This document shows, one piece after another, positions 1 through 6,436 of a stretch of DNA of 28,323 bases (position 1 is its first letter; each line of letters starts with the position of its first letter). A program made the translations under genes and the position numbers. The DNA is from JAUHWL01 sp964416385 (GTDB lineage Bacteria; Bacteroidota; Bacteroidia; Flavobacteriales; Schleiferiaceae): contig CAYQDW010000029.1 of assembly GCA_964416385.1 (NCBI GenBank), positions 1 through 28,323 on the forward strand. The letters run 5' to 3'. The notes below the pieces were generated by a model. The model searched no databases. It was given only the letters and a program-made list of their open reading frames with translations, and was not told the DNA's origin.

Positions 1-99
1 CTGTTGGTTCTTGATGCAAACCCCGCGCGCCAGAGTGAAATCATTCCTAAACGCAAAAATCATTCGTGCAGCAGTAAAGGGCCTAAATTCACACTTTAG
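1..99 (+). CDS. Possible C-terminal tail of an upstream gene (partial)
   Basis: Reading from base 1, frame 1 stays open for 32 codons and stops with TAG at 97-99. The tail is basic and ends in SCSSKGPKFTL. The next gene begins only 22 bp later on the same strand. Frame 2 is also open across this stretch, so frame 1 is chosen on the plausible composition of its peptide, not on proof. I do not recognise the protein. The 5' part lies outside the window. Confidence 0.3.
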   Translation: MLVLDANPARQSEIIPKRKNHSCSSKGPKFTL

Positions 100-121
100 C
101 TTTTTATAAAAATACACCGCC

Positions 122-586
122 TTGCATAACCGATTTCTCTTCTACGCACTTCTTACGCTGTTCATAGCACTTAACCTGCTGCCTACCTATTTATGGCTAT
201 GGGATATTTCATTGATAGACTTAAGTCGGCCGGAATATTCTACCATTAAATTTGAAACAAGGAATATGCTAGAATCCATCTTAAAATATACCATAATCAT
301 TGCCTTGTGGCTGCCAGTGCTGATTTTAATTGTTAAACGGGAGCGGAAATACAAAGCACTATTACTACCAATGGCGCTGAGTTCGGGACTATTTCTTGCC
401 ATGATTGCTTCTCAAAACGTGTATCCTGATAGTGATTCTGAATACACAGAAAACGGCTACCAACATCGCATAGAAAAATGGCAAGACAAGAATGGCATCA
501 AAATAAAACATTGGAAAAGCCGAGATTCTTTGGCCACTTACCAAACGCATCAGCATATAGAGTGGGAACTCATAAACGATAAATAA
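122..586 (+). CDS. Small membrane protein of unknown function
   Basis: A 154-residue protein that I do not recognise. Three hydrophobic stretches are visible, at about residues 6-26, 54-71 and 79-96. The C-terminal 55 residues are polar and charged, with many Lys, Glu, His and Gln. This suggests a three-helix inner-membrane protein with a soluble tail. The start used is TTG at 122, because the first hydrophobic segment begins directly after it; an internal ATG, at residue 49 of this frame, would remove that segment. There is no obvious Shine-Dalgarno site. About 195 bp with no gene follow before the next gene. No homologue-based function is offered. Confidence 0.6.
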   Translation: MHNRFLFYALLTLFIALNLLPTYLWLWDISLIDLSRPEYSTIKFETRNMLESILKYTIIIALWLPVLILIVKRERKYKALLLPMALSSGLFLAMIASQNVYPDSDSEYTENGYQHRIEKWQDKNGIKIKHWKSRDSLATYQTHQHIEWELINDK

Positions 587-748
587 AAAGATAAAATCCT
601 TCGTTGACTAAAACTGAATGCGTTGTTTTGCGCAAGGCAGCTTTTTCTGTTGGGGATTGATCCAAAAGTGGTTTTTCTAGATATCGCCTTTACGAAAATG
701 ATTGTTGTATGTAGTAACGTTTATGATTTAGAAACTCACCATTGAATC

Positions 749-765
749 CAGCACTAAATGCTGGC
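749..765. repeat. Short perfect inverted repeat upstream of 782 gene
   Basis: CCAGCA (749-754) and TGCTGG (760-765) form a perfect 6-bp stem with a 5-nt loop, 16 nt before the ATG at 782. No T-run follows, so it does not look like a terminator. It could be a leader hairpin or an operator, or chance. Confidence 0.35.
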
Positions 766-781
766 ATAAATAATAAAACAC

Positions 782-1816
782 ATGATTTATAGATTTTCTG
801 TTAGCGCTTGGCTAATGCTCTTTACGCTGCTTCTTTTAAATTGTAAAATGGCGCAAGGGCAGGCTAAAAACATCACGGCATCAACATTTATAAATGGTAT
901 TAATGCAAATGAATTTAAAGCCGGTAAATTCACGAGCACACAATATGAAGGCCTAAGATTGTACAATACTTTACAGTGCGTATTGGGCCTTCCGTATAAG
1001 GGATACATCATTTTTGACAGCATTACATCACAGAAAACGTATCGAGAATTTAATGCCATTTGGCTCACACCAGATAGCCTTCCCTATTTTTCTCTGGTGG
1101 GGATTAGAAATGTAAAGGACGAATTAGAATTTGTTGCCCAGAGACTATCGGCAGATGATGACCTATCTGCACTATGTATAAAACCCGACCTACAAGACCC
1201 CGAAATAGCACATAGCCTAAGAATGGATGCACCCAATTGGAACGCACCTAATAGCTTTAGATTTGGCGTGGTATCATTAAACGAATACTTTTCATTTAAT
1301 CACGTAGCGGCAAAAGATTCAATTACCATTATCGGTACTGAAAGCGATATAAAGCGTAATGGGTTCAGATTTACGGATCATAATGGGTGGGCTTATGAAG
1401 TACGCACTACGCGATGGGACAAAGGCGCCATTACAAAAATTGTAATCACCCAAATGACTGCCAAAGACGCACTGCAAATCATACAAGCATACATAGACTA
1501 TGTTAACTGCCTACCAGATCCATTTTTTACCACAAGATCTCTTGGCGAAAATTATGCAAAGCTTTACGAAAAAGATGAATTGCGGGGTGTATCGGCATAT
1601 TTTCAAAATACCATACCAGATTATCGTGTTACAGTCATTTTCAACAACAATAAAATAAAGCCAACGCTAACTATTAAGTTATACAATAGTTACTACAGAA
1701 AAAAGGGTTACCAAAGAATGAATAGGCCGCTGCCGTCTGTAAGTCCTACATACGATGTACGTGAAGATGCGCTAGACGAAGAAAGTTGGAAGGCACTTAA
1801 GAATAGTATTGAATAA
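782..1816 (+). CDS. Secreted protein of unknown function
   Basis: A 344-residue protein that I do not recognise. The N-terminus looks like a Sec signal peptide: an Arg near the start, then a hydrophobic core at about residues 8-20, then a small-residue region ending AQGQA that suggests signal peptidase I cleavage near residue 26. Cys21 follows Leu-Leu-Asn, which is a poor lipobox, so a lipoprotein is less likely. The mature part is mixed alpha/beta in composition with scattered aromatic residues, no long repeats and no T9SS sorting tail. It ends with an acidic stretch, DVREDALDEESW. The start is ATG at 782. The gene is convergent with the ZIP transporter gene, with inverted repeats in the gap. 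Confidence 0.7.
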   Translation: MIYRFSVSAWLMLFTLLLLNCKMAQGQAKNITASTFINGINANEFKAGKFTSTQYEGLRLYNTLQCVLGLPYKGYIIFDSITSQKTYREFNAIWLTPDSLPYFSLVGIRNVKDELEFVAQRLSADDDLSALCIKPDLQDPEIAHSLRMDAPNWNAPNSFRFGVVSLNEYFSFNHVAAKDSITIIGTESDIKRNGFRFTDHNGWAYEVRTTRWDKGAITKIVITQMTAKDALQIIQAYIDYVNCLPDPFFTTRSLGENYAKLYEKDELRGVSAYFQNTIPDYRVTVIFNNNKIKPTLTIKLYNSYYRKKGYQRMNRPLPSVSPTYDVREDALDEESWKALKNSIE

Positions 1817-1830
1817 TCCTCGTAAAACAT

Positions 1831-1911
1831 TGCCTAAAAATTGATTGTGCTTAAAGCACTGGCAATTAGGCACAATAATACACTTAAGCGTTCATGGCCA
1901 TCATTAAGTGT
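1831..1911. terminator. Nested inverted repeats between convergent genes, possible terminator
   Basis: The gap between the two convergent genes holds two structures. The first is TGCCTAA (1831-1837) paired with TTAGGCA (1866-1872), enclosing a second small hairpin made of GTGCTT (1847-1852) and AAGCAC (1854-1859). The second is ACACTTAA (1880-1887) paired with TTAAGTGT (1904-1911), whose loop contains ATGGCCAT. A run of seven Ts follows at about 1922-1928 for plus-strand transcripts. No T-run serves the minus strand, so a one-way terminator for the 782-1816 gene is the simplest reading. Confidence 0.4.
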
Positions 1912-1932
1912 TATAAAGGCGTTTTTTTAGGA

Positions 1933-2694
1933 TTAGGTCCAAATGGCAATGGTGGCCATTAAGGCAAAACCCATGAGTAATACAGATAGCGTTGCCAATC
2001 TTTTTGGGGACGTGCTAAACAACTCCGCAATAATTTCTAATGTGGCTATGTATAAAAATGTGCCTGCTGCTAATGCATCAAACACAACCTCAAAAACTTG
2101 CGCAGAGGCCGCAGAGGTTTGTGCGCTCAACACAGAACCCGCTACAATTCCCAAAGGTGTCATGGTTGAAAAGAAGAAAATGGTGCGCTTAATAACCTGC
2201 CGCGATACGCCAGCTTCTACCATATTTACGCCTAGCGAAAAAGAAGCCGAACCTTTATGGGCAATTATGGCGACAAAAATTACCACACCGTTAAGTAGGG
2301 TAGATTCTAATCCGAGTGACATCCCCGCAATAATGGAGTGGATGGCTAAAACCACAAATAGAATTACCGGAAAACGACCAGATTTTGCGATCACATCAGC
2401 TGTAGCGGTTTTTGTGGCTAGTGTTTCTATCGCCAATATCAAAACAAAGCCCACACCAGCCAGCAATAGCGGCACAGGATAATCAATGGCTAGTGCAAGA
2501 CCTTCAAAGTCTGAAATGGCATCTGGCATCATATGTAGCAATCCGGCACCTAAAAAAACACCTCCAGCAAAAGCATTTCCCAACACCAATGCCAAGCGGC
2601 CCCCACTAGCAAAAGTTTTTCTCAATGGAAATAATCCGCCTAAAACGCCTGCTAAAATGATTGCGATTACAGCACTTATTTTAAAAATGATCAT
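1933..2694 (-). CDS. ZIP-family divalent metal transporter
   Basis: A 253-residue polytopic membrane protein that probably imports zinc or a related divalent metal. It has about eight hydrophobic segments. The signature residues sit where ZIP proteins bind metal: GAGLLHMMPDA (His54) in the second helix, LAIHSIIAGMSLGLE (His119) in the fourth, and AIIAHKGSASFSLGV (His146) in the fifth. The HS and HKG pairs resemble the ZIP1/ZIP3 type of animals and protists more than the HEIPE form of the classical bacterial ZupT. A short polar loop near residues 92-108 separates helices 3 and 4 and is not His-rich. The start is ATG, complement of 2692-2694. It lies 85 bp downstream of the GNAT fusion gene on the same strand, so co-transcription is possible. 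Confidence 0.88.
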   Translation of the reverse strand: MIIFKISAVIAIILAGVLGGLFPLRKTFASGGRLALVLGNAFAGGVFLGAGLLHMMPDAISDFEGLALAIDYPVPLLLAGVGFVLILAIETLATKTATADVIAKSGRFPVILFVVLAIHSIIAGMSLGLESTLLNGVVIFVAIIAHKGSASFSLGVNMVEAGVSRQVIKRTIFFFSTMTPLGIVAGSVLSAQTSAASAQVFEVVFDALAAGTFLYIATLEIIAELFSTSPKRLATLSVLLMGFALMATIAIWT

Positions 2695-2779
2695 AATTGG
2701 TTGTTTTTATTTATTCATTCAACAATCTAAACCTGTGGATGTATTGCCTTTTTATACGGTTTTGGAGAAAGCAAGCGCT

Positions 2780-4300
2780 TTATTTTTTACCAAGAACGGC
2801 ATCCGCCAAAAGTTGACCCAGCGCACCTTCTACTACCAAGCCATCAAGATCAACAGGTGAGATATTAAGTTGTAGCCGCAATACATCTTCTGCGCGTCTT
2901 GCATCGTTCACCTTTCTAAAGCGGGGGCCAATCCCCGAAAACTTTATACCAGCGTTTAAAAGTTCTGTAGCCAAGAATACGGCTCCAGAATCATCAATTG
3001 GTAAATCTATATAAATGGTAGCTGCGCCCGCTGAGACTTTCATGGCTTCTGTAGCCGCAAGAATGGCATCAAAGCTGCCGCGCGTAATATTATCCAAAGA
3101 AATCCAGGCAACACCTCTTGCCGCATCAAAACGTGTATGTAAAATGGTGTGGCCCTCTGGTGGCAAAACGTTTTCTGTTACAACCTGCGCTTCTCTTTTT
3201 CTTGCCACATACAATTGGGTTATCAAATCTCCTAAAACTTGTGGCACATAAGCCGTTACGGGTGGCTCTTCTGTTAAAGGGTGCCAATACAAAAAGCACG
3301 AGTGACGTTTAGAAGTTTCTGGGTCTATGGCTTGTTGTGAGGTATTACCACCGCGTAGCGTAGCCGCTGCTGGTGTAGTGCCTAAGCAAAGTGCACACGG
3401 TGTTGACCCAAACTTTAAATTCATACGCTGACTGATTGGGTGGCGAGCTGTAGGCTGGCTCCAAATACCGAGTAGGCCTAACGTAGCACCAGCAGCCTCA
3501 ACCGCCGCGCGCATGGGTGCCATTAGGCCATGCCCTCTATGCCGATGGTCTATAACCGCTTGGCCAGATTCGCCAATGGGGCCTAAATCTGGACGCTCTA
3601 GGGCAAAATGTCCAACAATTTCTCCTGCTGGCGAAGTGCAGACAACAGAATGCAGCCGCCCCTCATTATTAAGACGCTCTATACGTTCAGGGATATATAA
3701 ATCAGGGTTGGGATATGAACGCCCGTAAGCCTCATAAACCCGCTTAGCAATGGTAAGACCATCTTCAGAAACATAGCCCCGCACATGATAGTCGCCCGTG
3801 GCATCTGACCCATGCACATCTGCGTGTGCTACGGCATCATGCGCTTCTTCCAAATGTTGTTGATAGGTATCAATCACCTCAATGGCAGCAATGTCTCGAT
3901 GTGCCACCAAATGCAGCTCTGACCCCTCCTGCCCTTTTTGCAGCCAATAAACATGGTCAAAAACATGTGCCGGACGAATGCGCTTTCTGATTTCTGAACC
4001 AGTGGCACCTTCTGTAAGATCATCGCCTAAGGGTTTACCATGTTCTAACACTCTAAATTCTAAACTATCAGGAACAATGGTGGCGCTTATTTCTAACTGC
4101 ATCGCTACATCGCCATCTTGTTCTAAGGCATGCTCAACCAACTCTACGGCAGAAATTAAGGCTTCATGCAATTTTTTTCGGCGCGGTTCAGAAATAGCGG
4201 CTAAAGCCAATACACGGTCTGCAAAATCATCAATCATCGGGTTTAAAACCTGTAAACCTGGCAGCGACAAGGCGAGATCAATTCTGTTAGATATGGGCAT
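2780..4300 (-). CDS. GHKL-like/GNAT acetyltransferase fusion protein
   Basis: A 506-residue multidomain protein. Residues 1-140 resemble the GHKL ATP-binding fold of RsbW-type anti-sigma kinases, with an SAVELVEHAL helix and a VLEHGKPL turn. The usual N-box asparagine is Glu53 and the usual Asp of the following G-box is Glu86, so ATP binding is doubtful. Residues about 172-300 form a GNAT domain with the acetyl-CoA loop RHRGHG at 253-258. A third region, about 370-506, contains EDVLRLQ and is not assigned. Acceptor and partner are unknown. The composition (Ala, Arg, Glu and His rich, few Lys and Asn) differs from its neighbours and hints at transfer or a special role. ATG at 4300 is preferred over an upstream TTG at 4330 because a promoter-like element lies between them. 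The gene diverges from the M16 peptidase gene. Confidence 0.7.
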   Translation of the reverse strand: MPISNRIDLALSLPGLQVLNPMIDDFADRVLALAAISEPRRKKLHEALISAVELVEHALEQDGDVAMQLEISATIVPDSLEFRVLEHGKPLGDDLTEGATGSEIRKRIRPAHVFDHVYWLQKGQEGSELHLVAHRDIAAIEVIDTYQQHLEEAHDAVAHADVHGSDATGDYHVRGYVSEDGLTIAKRVYEAYGRSYPNPDLYIPERIERLNNEGRLHSVVCTSPAGEIVGHFALERPDLGPIGESGQAVIDHRHRGHGLMAPMRAAVEAAGATLGLLGIWSQPTARHPISQRMNLKFGSTPCALCLGTTPAAATLRGGNTSQQAIDPETSKRHSCFLYWHPLTEEPPVTAYVPQVLGDLITQLYVARKREAQVVTENVLPPEGHTILHTRFDAARGVAWISLDNITRGSFDAILAATEAMKVSAGAATIYIDLPIDDSGAVFLATELLNAGIKFSGIGPRFRKVNDARRAEDVLRLQLNISPVDLDGLVVEGALGQLLADAVLGKK

Positions 4301-4320
4301 GGCGATTAAATTTTTCTGGG

Positions 4321-4327
4321 CAAAGTA
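4321..4327 (-). promoter_or_regulatory. Near-match to Bacteroidota -7 element, GNAT fusion gene
   Basis: On the minus strand the sequence reads GTACTTTGCC, a TAnnTTTG-like element lacking one spacer base. It ends 20 nt before the ATG at 4300 and lies inside the longer TTG-start version of the reading frame, which argues for the shorter protein. Confidence 0.35.
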
Positions 4328-4393
4328 CAATTATTCACTGTACTTGCTTGCTAGGCGTTATAAGCGTGCGTAATTGTGGAGGCTGTCTTGCGT

Positions 4394-4401
4394 TACCTTT
4401 G
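4394..4401 (+). promoter_or_regulatory. -7 promoter element TACCTTTG for M16 peptidase operon
   Basis: TACCTTTG matches the Bacteroidota -7 consensus TAnnTTTG exactly and is followed by C, as in other sites of this window. Only 6 nt separate it from the ATG at 4408, so transcription should begin at or next to the start codon. No convincing -33 TTTG element was found at the usual spacing. Confidence 0.6.
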
Positions 4402-4407
4402 CCGGCT

Positions 4408-5634
4408 ATGTCGCACCTACTCCACCAATTGCCAAATGGCCTTCGCATTGTTTTTCAGCCCGCACAAAGTAGCGTTGGGCATGTTGCCTTACTCATAAAT
4501 ACAGGTAGCCGAGATGAACTAGAAAATGAGCAAGGCATGGCACATTTTATAGAACACAATCTTTTTAAGGGCACCAAAAAAAGAAAGGCCTATCATATTT
4601 TAAGCAGACTTGATGATGTGGGGGGTGATTTGAATGCCTACACCACCAAAGAAGAAACCATTATTCACGCTAGCTTTTTACAAAACTATTTAGACCGTAG
4701 TGTAGAGCTCATTGCCGATATACTCATCAATAGCACGTTTCCAGAAAAAGAATTAAAAAAAGAAAAAGACGTCATTCGCGATGAAATAGACAGCTATGCA
4801 GATAGCCCTAGCGAACAGATTTTTGATGATTTTGAAAATGTTGTTTTTGCCAATCACCCAATGGGGCGCTCCATTCTTGGCACACCCGAAAGTCTGGATT
4901 TATTTACGCGGCAAATGGTTTTAACGTTTATTGCGCGTAATTACCATCCAGAACGAATGGTCTTAAGTTTTTCTGGAAATTTTACGTGGAAGACCGTTCT
5001 TCGTTTAGCGCACAAGTATTTTGCACATCTTCCTTTTACCGGCACATTACAGCGCAGAATGCCCCTTACCCCCTATCAGCCTACATTACTAGAAGAACAA
5101 AAAGAAATTCTACAAACACATGCCATCATCGGCAACCGCGCCTACAGCATGCATGATGACGCGTTTATGGGAATGATCTTATTGAATAATCTGTTGGGCG
5201 GGCCCGGAATGAACAGTCGCTTAAACCTCAACATCAGAGAGAAATATGGCTTTGCCTATAATATAGAAAGCTTTTACAGCGCCTATACAGACTGCGGCAT
5301 TTTTGGTATTTACATTGGCACCCACAAGGGCACCATAGACCGTAGCCTAAACCTCATCAAAAAGGAAATGCAAATTTTGTGCACTAAAAAATTGGGCCAT
5401 TTGCAACTTCATAAAGCACAAAAGCAGTTAATGGGGCAAGTTGCGCTAAGTCAAGAAAACAACCTTTCGCAAGCCCTGGCTTTGGGGCGTTCTTTAATGC
5501 ACTACAACCGCATAGATACCATAGAAGATGTTTATAAAAAGATAGCACAGACCAATGCCAGTACCTTGCTTAGCATCGCGAACGCCATTTTTGCACCTAA
5601 TGATCAGAGTCTTTTAATTTTTAAAGCGCGCTAG
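4408..5634 (+). CDS. M16 family zinc metallopeptidase
   Basis: A 408-residue peptidase of the pitrilysin/mitochondrial processing peptidase family. The inverted zinc motif HFIEH is at residues 46-50, and the third ligand is Glu126 in KDVIRDEIDSY, exactly 76 residues after the second His, as in the family. The later region (residues about 170-400) is the inactive-type half-domain, with the typical GGPGMNSRLNLNIREKYGFAYN segment. The length fits the single-unit form. There is no signal peptide, so it is probably cytoplasmic. The start is ATG at 4408: an upstream TTG at 4348 would add 20 residues encoded by the promoter region, including the -7 element. An O-methyltransferase gene follows 3 bp after the stop, forming a likely two-gene operon. 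The substrate is unknown. Confidence 0.92.
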   Translation: MSHLLHQLPNGLRIVFQPAQSSVGHVALLINTGSRDELENEQGMAHFIEHNLFKGTKKRKAYHILSRLDDVGGDLNAYTTKEETIIHASFLQNYLDRSVELIADILINSTFPEKELKKEKDVIRDEIDSYADSPSEQIFDDFENVVFANHPMGRSILGTPESLDLFTRQMVLTFIARNYHPERMVLSFSGNFTWKTVLRLAHKYFAHLPFTGTLQRRMPLTPYQPTLLEEQKEILQTHAIIGNRAYSMHDDAFMGMILLNNLLGGPGMNSRLNLNIREKYGFAYNIESFYSAYTDCGIFGIYIGTHKGTIDRSLNLIKKEMQILCTKKLGHLQLHKAQKQLMGQVALSQENNLSQALALGRSLMHYNRIDTIEDVYKKIAQTNASTLLSIANAIFAPNDQSLLIFKAR

Positions 5635-5637
5635 TAC

Positions 5638-6291
5638 ATGGAATTTCTACCAAGCGAAATAGAACAATATGCCTTAACACATAGCCAACAAGAAAACCCT
5701 CTTCTTGCCGAACTAAATAGAGAAACATGGGCAAAGGTTTTACAACCACGCATGCTTTCTGGGCATTTACAAGGCCGATTTCTGAGTTTACTCAGTAACA
5801 TTACACAACCAAAGCGCATTTTAGAAATTGGCACCTATACGGGTTATTCTGCGCTTTGCCTGGCAGAAGGGCTGGCGCCAAATGGGCACTTGCACACCAT
5901 AGATGCCAATGAAGAACTTGAAAGCATGATCAGGAAATACGTAAACAAGGCTGGATTGAATGACAAGATCACGCTTCATATAGGTGATGCACGCACCATT
6001 ATTCCAACATTGAATGAAAAATGGGACATGGTTTTTATTGATGCCGACAAAGAAAACTACAGCACCTATTTTGATTTGGTAATTGATGCGGTTAACCCGG
6101 GCGGTTTAATAATTGCCGATAATGTATTGTGGAGCGGTAAAATTTTAGAACAAGCCAATGCTAACGATCACGAAACTTTGGCTTTACAAGCATTTAACAA
6201 GACGGTTTCGGAAGATCAACGCGTAACCCCATTACTCCTGCCAATTAGAGATGGATTGATGATTTTACGCAAAACTCAGGCAACCTTTTGA
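5638..6291 (+). CDS. SAM-dependent O-methyltransferase, caffeoyl-CoA/catechol type
   Basis: A 217-residue class I methyltransferase of the divalent-metal-dependent O-methyltransferase family. Visible motifs are the SAM-binding glycine loop EIGTYTGYS (63-71), the acidic residue ending strand 2 in HTIDAN (near 89), WDMVFIDADKENY (129-141) and IIADNVLWSG (158-167). Asp135, Asp161 and Asn162 are the expected metal ligands. The length is normal for the bacterial members. These enzymes methylate hydroxyl groups on aromatic or other small acceptors; the actual acceptor cannot be read from the sequence. The ATG at 5638 is 3 bp after the peptidase stop, so the two are probably co-transcribed. A strong hairpin lies downstream at 6325-6363. 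Confidence 0.92.
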   Translation: MEFLPSEIEQYALTHSQQENPLLAELNRETWAKVLQPRMLSGHLQGRFLSLLSNITQPKRILEIGTYTGYSALCLAEGLAPNGHLHTIDANEELESMIRKYVNKAGLNDKITLHIGDARTIIPTLNEKWDMVFIDADKENYSTYFDLVIDAVNPGGLIIADNVLWSGKILEQANANDHETLALQAFNKTVSEDQRVTPLLLPIRDGLMILRKTQATF

Positions 6292-6324
6292 ACTATTTAA
6301 CTCTATTTTCAGGGAAAAACTGAT

Positions 6325-6363
6325 CATGAGATTTATTTTATTCATTTAGATGTAAATCTCATG
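6325..6363. repeat. 11-bp perfect inverted repeat downstream of O-methyltransferase
   Basis: CATGAGATTTA (6325-6335) and TAAATCTCATG (6353-6363) form a perfect 11-bp stem with a 17-nt AT-rich loop. It lies 33 bp after the methyltransferase stop and 73 bp before the next gene. No uninterrupted T-run follows, so a classic terminator is not assured. A two-site operator for a dimeric regulator or an mRNA-stabilising 3' hairpin are alternatives. Confidence 0.5.
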
Positions 6364-6436
6364 TTTCATAATTCACACATAACCTTTAATATTGCGATAA
6401 CTTTTAAAGATGTAACCACAAAACTTAGATGTTGTT

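Noticed and set aside
1943..2860. Plus-strand open frames across the ZIP gene
   Set aside because: They are antisense to a well-supported transporter and have no family features.
3978..4373. Plus-strand open frame of 131 codons opposite the GNAT fusion gene
   Set aside because: Its composition looks like an antisense shadow, and it runs through both promoters of the divergent pair.
4348..4407. Longer TTG-initiated form of the M16 peptidase
   Set aside because: The added 20 residues are encoded by the promoter region, including the TACCTTTG element, and do not resemble the family N-terminus.
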